DNA from: Bacteroidota bacterium
GTDB taxonomy: Bacteria > Bacteroidota > Bacteroidia > B-17B0 > Aurantibacillaceae
Assembly (NCBI GenBank): GCA_947450025.1
Contig: CANFTW010000002.1
Span: 124,001 to 188,000, forward strand
Direction of reading: 5' to 3'
DNA: 64,000 nucleotides
The notes under the pieces were generated by a model. It was not told the DNA's origin. It saw only the letters and a list, made by a program, of their open reading frames with translations, and did not search any database. This document shows, piece after piece, positions 1-8,166 of the stretch; within the stretch, counting starts at the first letter, position 1, and every line of letters begins with the position of its first letter. Both the position numbers and the translations under genes were made by a program.

Positions 1-664
1 TATCAGACATGCTTGATAGCGGAATCACCACTGAGCTCGCATACATTAATAATTGAACGCCAAAACCCACCAAAAAAGTTAAATCACGATACTTAGTGGT
101 TAAGGATGATATTAAAATGCCAAACCCAAATCCTAGGCCAGCCATCATCACTACCAAAATTGGTACTACCCACATTAACTCCCAATGCGGCATCACTTGA
201 TGATGGGATGTAAAAAAATACATCCAAATACCGATAAAAATTAAAAACTGTATCCCTAATTTAATAAGGTTTGATACTAATACCGATAGGGGAATAATTA
301 ATCGTGGAAAATACACCTTGCCAAAAACACCAGCATTGGCAATAAAGGTATTAGAGGTTTTGGTTAAACAATCCGAAAAATAAGACCACAAGGTAATCCC
401 AGCCATATAAAATAAAATCGGGGGATTATCATCGGTACTAATTTTAGCAACACTCCCAAAAATAAACGTAAAAGTAAGCGCTGTTAACACTGGTTGAATT
501 AAAAACCACAAGGGACCTAAAATCGTTTGTTTGTAAACGGATACAAAATCACGTCGTACTAACAAAAGTAACAAATCTCTATAGCGCCAAAGAGCTGCTA
601 AATCAAGATCGTACCATTTATTTTTGGGTTTAATAATTAAATCCCAATGTTCTTCAGATTGCAT
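1..664 (-). CDS. ABC-2 type polysaccharide export permease (Wzm-like), C-terminus beyond window
   Basis: Open frame on minus strand from ATG at 664 (MQSEEHWDLIIKPKNKWYDLDLAALWRYRDLLLLLVRRDFVSVYKQTILGPLWFLIQPVLTALTFT...), characteristic Wzm N-terminus; truncated by window edge. Confidence 0.85.
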   Translation of the reverse strand, partial: MQSEEHWDLIIKPKNKWYDLDLAALWRYRDLLLLLVRRDFVSVYKQTILGPLWFLIQPVLTALTFTFIFGSVAKISTDDNPPILFYMAGITLWSYFSDCLTKTSNTFIANAGVFGKVYFPRLIIPLSVLVSNLIKLGIQFLIFIGIWMYFFTSHHQVMPHWELMWVVPILVVMMAGLGFGFGILISSLTTKYRDLTFLVGFGVQLLMYASSVVIPLSSMSD

Positions 665-800
665 ATTGTTTTTTAATTCAATGATGTATTTATAGCTTCG
701 CCACCTTAGTCACAAGTAACTTAGTGGGTTATATTCAGTTTCAGTCATCGACTCCGTTCAGGCTAACACATTTCGACAAACTCAATGTGCTTACCTAAAT

Positions 801-1331
801 TTATTTACTCCACAACAACAAAGGATTAATACCAGGTTCTATAATGTTCCTGATATCAAACTCGGTTTCTGTATAATGAATGTAATGTATGCTTTTGTGT
901 ATTTTCTTTTCCGCCTTTGCAATTAATTCTTTTAAAAAGACTTCGTTAATATCTCCTACCAAAACCAAATCAATCACCTCACTATCTTGTCCTTTTGATA
1001 GATTGCCGACCAAGTATACTTCTTTTAAATCCCCCATTCGTTGCAGCACATCATCAATCACATGATCTAAACCCACTAATTTTAAAACAATACTATTAAT
1101 ATCCTTAAACAAAGGGTGAGAGGTGTTTACTGTAAATAATTTTTTATTGGCTTGATAATACGATTTTAAAAAACCAGCTTTCTCAAAGCGGTTTAATTCG
1201 ATACGAATAGAATTGGTTGATTCGCCAAACTCCTCTTCTAAACCTCGCAAATAAGCGATGGTATGACTGTTTATAAAAAATTTAAACAGCAACTTAATGC
1301 GCGTTTTGGATGAAATAAGCGTTTCAATCAT
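801..1331 (-). CDS. Winged-helix regulator with nucleotidyltransferase-like C-terminal region, EPS-locus associated
   Basis: N-terminal HTH-like segment; C-terminal 'VYLVGNLSKGQDSEVIDLVLVGD' resembles a degenerate NTase motif; sits in polysaccharide locus. Confidence 0.55.
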   Translation of the reverse strand: MIETLISSKTRIKLLFKFFINSHTIAYLRGLEEEFGESTNSIRIELNRFEKAGFLKSYYQANKKLFTVNTSHPLFKDINSIVLKLVGLDHVIDDVLQRMGDLKEVYLVGNLSKGQDSEVIDLVLVGDINEVFLKELIAKAEKKIHKSIHYIHYTETEFDIRNIIEPGINPLLLWSK

Positions 1332-1447
1332 GGTTGAGTAACAAATTTACTCAATTGTATGATTAAAACAAATAGGTTAAAGATTTTTTAAATCATAACC
1401 CCACAAAATGAATCTGAAAATGTTATATTAAAACAAATATTAAAAGC

Positions 1448-2440
1448 TTATTTTAAATGATTTTTATACCAAGCAATCGTTTGTTCGATACCAGATTGTA
1501 AATCCACTAAGGGTTCATAACCTAAAAGATCTTTCGCTTTATGAATGTTCGCTAAACTATTTTTAATATCCCCTTTTCGTTCAGGCTTATAATCTGGCAT
1601 GACATCGCTTTGTAAAGAATCTTTGATGAGGTGAAACAACTGATTTAAACTCGTTGAGGCGCCATAAGCCACATTATATACTTGATTAATCGCTTGTGGA
1701 TTTTGAGTAGAATAGGCTAAGACATTAGCATATACCACATTATCAATAAACGTAAAATCTCGGCTAGTGGAACCGTCGCCAAAGATAGATGGAACCTGGT
1801 TTTGAAGAACATTAGAAATAAAAATCGGAATCACAGCCGCATAAGCCCCATGAGGATTTTGTTTAGGTCCATAAACGTTAAAATAGCGTAAACCTATAAT
1901 TTCCATATCATAGGACTTTGCAAAAACATCGGCATACAATTCATCTGTTTTTTTAGACACCGCATAGGGCGATAAGAGCTTACCTGTTACAGATTCTTGT
2001 TTCTCAGAACTTGGATCATCTCCATACACCGATGAAGAAGAGGCATACATCACCCGTTTGACCTGGTTTTGTTTGGCAGCAAATAACACATTCACAAAGC
2101 CAGATACATTGGCTTGATTAGTAGCCATAGGATCTTGCATACTTCTTGAAACAGAACCTAAAGCCGCATTATGAAAAATGCCATCTACACCTTCCGCAGC
2201 ATTAAGACAGGTTTGAAAATCAGTGATATCTCCCTGAATAAATAAAAACTTTTCATTTGATTCATGCTCCTGAAGATTGGCTTTAAAGCCAGTGGATAAG
2301 TTATCTAATACCCGCACTTGTTTAGCGCCACCGGCCAATAAATAGGCAACTAAATGAGAACCGATAAAACCCGCTCCTCCTGTTACTAAAAACTGTTTGC
2401 CTTTAATGGCATCGATTTTTGGAATCATTGTATGTATCAT
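1448..2440 (-). CDS. NAD-dependent epimerase/dehydratase (UDP-sugar 4-epimerase, SDR)
   Basis: GGAGFIGSHL Rossmann motif, SSSSVYGD and YAVSK catalytic motif, GLRYFNVYGP. Confidence 0.9.
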   Translation of the reverse strand: MIHTMIPKIDAIKGKQFLVTGGAGFIGSHLVAYLLAGGAKQVRVLDNLSTGFKANLQEHESNEKFLFIQGDITDFQTCLNAAEGVDGIFHNAALGSVSRSMQDPMATNQANVSGFVNVLFAAKQNQVKRVMYASSSSVYGDDPSSEKQESVTGKLLSPYAVSKKTDELYADVFAKSYDMEIIGLRYFNVYGPKQNPHGAYAAVIPIFISNVLQNQVPSIFGDGSTSRDFTFIDNVVYANVLAYSTQNPQAINQVYNVAYGASTSLNQLFHLIKDSLQSDVMPDYKPERKGDIKNSLANIHKAKDLLGYEPLVDLQSGIEQTIAWYKNHLK

Positions 2441-2448
2441 CTATTTAT

Positions 2449-2946
2449 TTAATTAGGTATTTGTTTTAAAATTTGTGGTGGCAACTTGATGGTGATATTT
2501 TGGTGTAAACTCTCTAATTGTATTTGAACATAATGCATATTTTTGAACTCCACAACCGTTCCTTTTAATCCCTTTAAATGCCCTTGCGTAATTTCAACAC
2601 TACTATGTAGTTTCAAATCCCCTGACTCTTGAGAAACGTCGTAACCACTTAATTCAATTGATTTTAAAATATCAATTTCTGAGGCTCTCACCTTTGCTTC
2701 GACACCATTAAATTTAATATATGAAAATACTCCCGGACAATGTAATACTTTTTCTTTATCCTCCTCCAAAATATGAACAAATACGTATCCACTCAGCATA
2801 GGAAACTCCACCCATTTTTTTCGATCACTCCATTGCTGCAATTTTTTAACCACTGGCGAATAGGCTTGCAAGTTTTGATCTTGTAGTTTTTGAACCACTT
2901 TTTTTTCGTGTTTCACATTCACATATACCGCATACCAACTTAACAT
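2449..2946 (-). CDS. UpxY/NusG-family transcription antiterminator
   Basis: NusG N-terminal 'WYAVYVNVKHEKKV', 'FPMLSGYVFV', KOW-like 'ITQGHLKGLKGTVVEF'. Confidence 0.85.
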   Translation of the reverse strand: MLSWYAVYVNVKHEKKVVQKLQDQNLQAYSPVVKKLQQWSDRKKWVEFPMLSGYVFVHILEEDKEKVLHCPGVFSYIKFNGVEAKVRASEIDILKSIELSGYDVSQESGDLKLHSSVEITQGHLKGLKGTVVEFKNMHYVQIQLESLHQNITIKLPPQILKQIPN

Positions 2947-2978
2947 GATTTCAAATAATAAACTCTTTGGTAAATGCC

Positions 2979-5333
2979 TTATGATTTTTTATTGCCGTAA
3001 CCATAACCGTAACCGTAGCCATAACCGTAGCCATATCGCGAATAGTAATAGCGACTTCGTTTCCGCTTTACCCCATTTAACACTAAATACACATGTTCAA
3101 TGGAATTATCGTGGGCTAATTTATGAAACTGATTTAAGATTGATTTATTAGCATATTTAGTATTCAATACCAATAAATTAATATCGGCATATTGCATTAA
3201 ATAAATAGCATCTGATAACAAGCCTAAAGGAGGTGTATCAATTAACACATAGTCGAAGTTTTCTTTTGCATAAACCATTAGTTCCTTCAATTTATCCGAC
3301 AAGACAATATCGGAAGGATTAGGTGCAATTGGTCCAGATAAAATGGTATATAAATTGGATACCACGGTTGGCTTAACAATTTCATCTAAGGTATTTTGAC
3401 CAACCATAAAAGTACTAATACCAATATCGGCATTCATTTGCAAAGCCTTTTGAATTCGCGGTTTGTGTAAATCCAATTCTAACATCACCACTTTTTTGCC
3501 ACTTTTAGCTAAAATAGCTGCTAAATTAATGGCGGTGAACGTTTTTCCTTCACCTGGGGCATTAGACGTAACTAAAATGGTTTTTTTAGGAGAATTGAGT
3601 ATCACATATTGTAAATTAGTTCGCAAGGTTCTAAATCCTTCCGCAATATATGATGTTGGACTATCCTCTACAATAAAGCCTAATTGTGATACACCTTTTT
3701 GAAATGGTAAATCACCAATAATCGGCAAACTCGTATTTTCTTTGAGCTCCTCCACATTTTGAATAGTGGTAAAAAATAAAGTGCGCAGGACAATGATTAA
3801 AATTGAAATAGCTAAACCAATGGCCATAGCTGTTGACATAATTTTTTTCTTATCCGTACTCACTACCCCCTTATTTCTTGGGCTATCAATCACCTTAATT
3901 TCGGGAACAATTGAGGCTTTGGCAATTTTAGTGTTAGCGCGTTGTTGTAATAAGAAATTATAAAGTTCTTCATTAACCGCCACTTTCCTTGAAATATTGA
4001 GCATTTCGCGTTGTTTTGGAGGAATGGACTTAATATCAGAAACATAACTCGATATTTCATTATTAACATTTTCAATAATTTTATAAGTGGCATTACGGGC
4101 ATTATTTAGATAGACTAAAATATTTTGCTTTAGTTTTTTAATTTTTTGCCTAATTTCAATGACATTGGGATTGATTTCTTTTGAATAACTTAATTGACTA
4201 TTCACCTGCATTTGAAGTGTATATAAATCCTGAACTGATTTTGCCATAAACTCATCATCACCCACTAAGTAAATATTAGGAGGTAAAAACTCAGGATCTT
4301 TGTCTTCAATAATGTATTTTTCTAAATCATTAATCGCATCAACTTTTAATTTTAAACTTGATTTTTGTCCGTCAAAGGAGGCTAATTTTTTAAAAAAATC
4401 TTCTTTCTCCCAGCCAAGATCTAAAATATTATGCTGCTGTTTAAAATTCTGCATTGTATCTTCAATTTCATTTAAAGATAAACTCACATCACTTAATTGC
4501 TTATCAATATAATTTATAGTCCTCTCATTAATATCAAATCGAGAATTTAAAGATTTATTAATGTATACCTTGGATAAAGTATCTAAAATTAAAATGGCAC
4601 GTTCAGGGATAATGTCATCCATAGTTAATACCAGTACATTCGTGTAATCAGGGTTTTCTACCTTCAACACACTTTTAAATTGCCCCACTAAATTATCTAT
4701 CTGATGAATTTTTATTTGATAATTTAAAGCAGATAAAGGAGCCGCCATATTTCTTAAAAATCCAGCTTCACGATCAATCAAGATATTGAAATCAAGGTTT
4801 ACCAATTCTTGATTAAATTTACCAACTTTCGCCACCTCTGCTCCACCACTATTATAGCGCAATTCATACTCTTGATAATTTAAAATCTTAAACCCTATAG
4901 GTTGTTCATATAATTTATCATTAATGTATTTGACTGACACATTAAAAGGAGAGCCGGTAAATTGCTCGGTTGTTCGCACCCTCCCCACAATAAAATAAGA
5001 TACTTGCAAACGGTTTTTTAATTTATCAACTGTTTCCTTCATAATATCGTAAGATGTTATGATGCGGATTTCGTTAGAATTATCAACAAAAGACCGAGAG
5101 GCGCTGTAAAAACCATCATCCGTAATTAAACTCCCCTTATAATAAGCATCATTAGATTTTAATAATTCAATAGAGGCTTGATAGACATTTTCTATTTTAT
5201 AAGAATAGAAATAACCTAAAAGATAGAAAATTGGGATAATAAAAATAGGAATAAACCAGTTTTTTGAAATGATTCTCCAAATAACCTTAAAGTCATTAAT
5301 TTGAATAGGCGAATTATTTTTTTTAGGTTCCAC
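2979..5333 (-). CDS. Wzc-like polysaccharide co-polymerase / tyrosine autokinase (BY-kinase)
   Basis: Wzz-type N-terminus, Walker A 'TSNAPGEGKTFTAINLA', 'VVMLELDLHKPR', 'DYVLIDTPPLG', C-terminal Tyr-rich tail. Confidence 0.9.
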   Translation of the reverse strand: MEPKKNNSPIQINDFKVIWRIISKNWFIPIFIIPIFYLLGYFYSYKIENVYQASIELLKSNDAYYKGSLITDDGFYSASRSFVDNSNEIRIITSYDIMKETVDKLKNRLQVSYFIVGRVRTTEQFTGSPFNVSVKYINDKLYEQPIGFKILNYQEYELRYNSGGAEVAKVGKFNQELVNLDFNILIDREAGFLRNMAAPLSALNYQIKIHQIDNLVGQFKSVLKVENPDYTNVLVLTMDDIIPERAILILDTLSKVYINKSLNSRFDINERTINYIDKQLSDVSLSLNEIEDTMQNFKQQHNILDLGWEKEDFFKKLASFDGQKSSLKLKVDAINDLEKYIIEDKDPEFLPPNIYLVGDDEFMAKSVQDLYTLQMQVNSQLSYSKEINPNVIEIRQKIKKLKQNILVYLNNARNATYKIIENVNNEISSYVSDIKSIPPKQREMLNISRKVAVNEELYNFLLQQRANTKIAKASIVPEIKVIDSPRNKGVVSTDKKKIMSTAMAIGLAISILIIVLRTLFFTTIQNVEELKENTSLPIIGDLPFQKGVSQLGFIVEDSPTSYIAEGFRTLRTNLQYVILNSPKKTILVTSNAPGEGKTFTAINLAAILAKSGKKVVMLELDLHKPRIQKALQMNADIGISTFMVGQNTLDEIVKPTVVSNLYTILSGPIAPNPSDIVLSDKLKELMVYAKENFDYVLIDTPPLGLLSDAIYLMQYADINLLVLNTKYANKSILNQFHKLAHDNSIEHVYLVLNGVKRKRSRYYYSRYGYGYGYGYGYGYGNKKS
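2994..3035 (-). repeat. 6-bp-periodic coding repeat encoding (Gly-Tyr)7
   Basis: gccgtaaccataaccgtaaccgtagccataaccgtagccata reads on minus strand as YGYGYGYGYGYGYG. Confidence 0.9.
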
Positions 5334-5422
5334 TAGTTTAGATTCAAAAACAAATATAATTATTTAGCCGCAAAATAAAGTATTATTCTATGATAAATAT
5401 AGGTTATTTAGCTTTTATGTTT

Positions 5423-5430
5423 TATATTTG
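5423..5430 (+). promoter_or_regulatory. Candidate Bacteroidota -7 element (TATATTTG, matches TAnnTTTG)
   Basis: Exact match to TAnnTTTG in the wzc / PID-CTERM intergenic region; no clear -33 identified. Confidence 0.3.
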
Positions 5431-5551
5431 TCTACCTAAACAAGCTATACATCGCTAGATTTAATTAATGTTAAATCCTTTGTTGTAAAGTTTGTTTTAA
5501 GATAGTAAACGCATTTTTAAAGTCAATATAACCTTGCCGTTTTTTAAGCAA

Positions 5552-5767
5552 ATGAAAACAAAAATACTCTTAGTCATATTCTTTATACTTTGTTTTTGCG
5601 CTGATTTTGTATATGCAGGCGCACCACCTCCCCACCCTCCAACACCGGGATGTTGGCCTCCTCCTTGTATACCAATCGATGGAGGAATTTCCTTATTAAT
5701 TGCTGCAGGTGCCATTTATGGTGGTAAGAAATTATATAATCACAAAAAAGAAAAACATACCTTATAA
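5552..5767 (+). CDS. PID-CTERM sorting-signal micro-protein (exosortase substrate)
   Basis: MKTKILLVIFFILCFCADFVYAGAPPPHPPTPGCWPPPCIPIDGGISLLIAAGAIYGGKKLYNHKKEKHTL: signal peptide, short Pro-rich segment, PIDGG motif, TM helix, basic tail. ATG at 5552 preferred over the upstream TTG at 5534. Confidence 0.8.
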   Translation: MKTKILLVIFFILCFCADFVYAGAPPPHPPTPGCWPPPCIPIDGGISLLIAAGAIYGGKKLYNHKKEKHTL

Positions 5768-5774
5768 TTTATCT

Positions 5775-5801
5775 AACCCTCCATTATTTGGAGGGTTTTT
5801 T
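5775..5801 (+). terminator. Intrinsic terminator-like hairpin immediately before xrtX-like start codon
   Basis: AACCCTCC-ATTATTT-GGAGGGTT followed by T run; ATG at 5804. Confidence 0.75.
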
Positions 5802-5803
5802 GT

Positions 5804-6340
5804 ATGCTAAAACACCTTAAAAAAAATACATTTCAAGGATTCATTATAAAAGCAAGCGTTTTATACGGAATCTGTTATTTTTTGTACGAATTTATCATTA
5901 AACGCTACACGAAAGCTGATCAATTATTTATCAGAGAAATAATTAATTTTTGCCGTTGGTTAATCGAGCAGTTTGGTTATAAAACCTTTGCTAGTCGCGA
6001 TGTGAATGACATACAAGTATTTGGGATCGATGGCTCCAACGGTGTTTGGATTGGTGGGCCTTGTAACGGTATTACGCTCATGTTTTTATTTGCCATTTTT
6101 GTAATAGCCTATCCTGGAAATCTAAAAAACAAATTATGGTACATTCCCTTGGGTATTATCATAGTGCATACCATTAATATTATTCGCATTATCGCCCTAG
6201 CATTTATTGCCTATTACGACTACCATTATTTAGATTTTAATCACACCTATACCTTTACATTTTTAGCTTATATTGCCGTATTTGGATTATGGATGCTTTG
6301 GGTTAATAAATTTTCAACCTATCAACGCATTGAAAAATAG
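5804..6340 (+). CDS. Exosortase family protein (XrtX-like)
   Basis: Multi-TM protein with ordered C/R/H residues: 'GPCNGI', 'NIIRII', 'FNHTYTF'; adjacent to PID-CTERM substrate. Confidence 0.8.
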   Translation: MLKHLKKNTFQGFIIKASVLYGICYFLYEFIIKRYTKADQLFIREIINFCRWLIEQFGYKTFASRDVNDIQVFGIDGSNGVWIGGPCNGITLMFLFAIFVIAYPGNLKNKLWYIPLGIIIVHTINIIRIIALAFIAYYDYHYLDFNHTYTFTFLAYIAVFGLWMLWVNKFSTYQRIEK

Positions 6341-6806
6341 TTTTATTTATATCCTCTTTATATCCCTGTTTGCTTTACTTGGTTTTAGCAGAGAGTTTCT
6401 GTTCGTGAACATTAATACTCAACTGTTTCATTTATATTACCACAACTCTGATTACAGCCTGCCTAATAGATTATCTTTTTTAAGTGGGATTGATTATCTG
6501 ACACTGTACTACTTGAAATATCCACTCACCGTGTTATATTTTATGGCCTATTTAGGCACGAGTTATTATGCGGCGAAAGCAATATGTGCCATTAAAAAAA
6601 ATGCGCGATGGGTAGTATATATTTACGCATTATTATTAGTTTTGTCTAGTATTTCAATGGCATACAATTATGTAATCAATCATCAATTAAGCGGGGATGA
6701 ATATACGTTTAGCCGCTGGCTGATGGGTATTGCCCAATCGCCATTGGTTGCATTTTTTGTCATTGCTTCAAATAAGCTCTTTAATAACATTCAAACTGAA
6801 CAATAA
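6330..6806 (+). CDS. Exosortase-associated multi-pass membrane protein
   Basis: Hydrophobic multi-TM ORF overlapping exosortase end; in-frame TTG at 6330 is a more plausible start than the track's 6273. Confidence 0.6.
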   Translation: MKNSFIYILFISLFALLGFSREFLFVNINTQLFHLYYHNSDYSLPNRLSFLSGIDYLTLYYLKYPLTVLYFMAYLGTSYYAAKAICAIKKNARWVVYIYALLLVLSSISMAYNYVINHQLSGDEYTFSRWLMGIAQSPLVAFFVIASNKLFNNIQTEQ

Positions 6807-6818
6807 AACATTATTACT

Positions 6819-8093
6819 ATGAAAAAAGACACCGCCATTTTTAAACTTATCAAAGAAGAAAAAGACCGTCAAACTCGCGGGATAGAACTTATTGCTAGTG
6901 AAAACTACGTCAGCGACCAAGTGATGAAAGCAATGGGAAGCGTTTTAACGAATAAATATGCTGAAGGATTGCCTTCTAAACGTTATTATGGCGGTTGTGA
7001 AGTGGTAGATAAAGTTGAGCAATTGGCTATTGATAGAGCGAAAGAATTATTTGGTGCAGCTTGGGTAAATGTTCAGCCTCACTCAGGAGCACAAGCTAAT
7101 GCAGCAGTGATGTTGGCATGCTTAAAACCAGGTGATACCATTTTAGGATTTGATTTATCTCATGGAGGACATTTAACGCATGGTTCTCCTGTGAATTTTT
7201 CAGGAAAATTATACCGTGCTACATTTTACGGCGTAGAAGAAAAAACTGGTCGAGTGAATTATAATAAAGTAGAAGAAACGGCTAAAAAAGAAAAACCGAA
7301 AATGATTATCTGTGGTGCGTCTGCGTATTCTCGTGATTGGGATTATGCTCGCTTACGTAAAATTGCAGACAGCGTAGGAGCCTTATTATTAGCCGATATT
7401 TCTCATCCATCTGGATTAATTGCAAAAGGTATTTTGAATGATCCCCTACCTCACTGTCATATTGTAACTACGACAACTCACAAAACATTACGTGGACCAA
7501 GAGGAGGAATGATTATGATGGGTCAAGATTTTGAAAATCCAATGGGCGAAAAAACACCTAAGGGAGAATTAAAAATGATGAGTACATGTTTAGATATGGG
7601 CGTATTTCCAGGAACACAAGGCGGACCATTAGAACATGTTATTGCCGCAAAAGCAGTTGCTTATGGAGAATGCCTAAGTGATGAATATATGCACTATTGC
7701 GTTCAAGTAATTAAAAATGCTCAAACGATGGCTAAAGCCCTTGTTGAAAAAGGATACAAAATTATTTCAGGTGGAACTGATAACCACTGTATGTTAATTG
7801 ATTTACGTAGTAAAAAATTAACTGGTAAAGAGGCTGAAAAAGCATTAGGCGAAGCAGATATTACCGTTAATAAAAACATGGTGCCATTTGATGACAAGTC
7901 ACCATTCGTGACTTCAGGAATTCGTATTGGTACTCCTGCAATTACTAGCCGCGGTCTAAAAGAAAAAGATTGCTTAAAAGTGGTTGACTTTATTGACGCG
8001 GCTTTAAAAAACAAAGACAATCCAAAGGAATTAGCTAAGTTAAAATCAAAAATTAATACCATGATGAGTAAATATCCGTTGTTTAAGGATTAA
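6819..8093 (+). CDS. glyA: Serine hydroxymethyltransferase
   Basis: Strong family similarity: '[13 protein letters not shown]', '[16 protein letters not shown]', '[16 protein letters not shown]'. Confidence 0.97.
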   Translation: MKKDTAIFKLIKEEKDRQTRGIELIASENYVSDQVMKAMGSVLTNKYAEGLPSKRYYGGCEVVDKVEQLAIDRAKELFGAAWVNVQPHSGAQANAAVMLACLKPGDTILGFDLSHGGHLTHGSPVNFSGKLYRATFYGVEEKTGRVNYNKVEETAKKEKPKMIICGASAYSRDWDYARLRKIADSVGALLLADISHPSGLIAKGILNDPLPHCHIVTTTTHKTLRGPRGGMIMMGQDFENPMGEKTPKGELKMMSTCLDMGVFPGTQGGPLEHVIAAKAVAYGECLSDEYMHYCVQVIKNAQTMAKALVEKGYKIISGGTDNHCMLIDLRSKKLTGKEAEKALGEADITVNKNMVPFDDKSPFVTSGIRIGTPAITSRGLKEKDCLKVVDFIDAALKNKDNPKELAKLKSKINTMMSKYPLFKD

Positions 8094-8109
8094 TACCCAA
8101 CAATAAAAT

Positions 8110-8149
8110 CCATAAAAAAAGCTCACTAATTAGCGAGCTTTTTTTATGG
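8110..8149. terminator. Bidirectional intrinsic terminator between convergent genes
   Basis: Perfect 15-bp arms CCATAAAAAAAGCTC / GAGCTTTTTTTATGG. Confidence 0.9.
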
Positions 8150-8166
8150 AACCTACTTTTGATTTT

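Noticed and set aside
2945-3151. 68-aa plus-strand ORF with NRNRSHNRSH repeats
   Set aside because: Antisense translation of the GY-repeat tail of the Wzc-like gene.
5497-5715. 72-aa minus-strand ORF opposite the PID-CTERM gene
   Set aside because: Antisense shadow of Pro-rich codons; the plus-strand ORF has signal peptide and sorting motif.
6273-6329. N-terminal extension of the exosortase-associated ORF as listed in the ORF track
   Set aside because: Starts at a TTG deep inside the exosortase gene; in-frame TTG at 6330 gives a plausible membrane-protein start and a short overlap.
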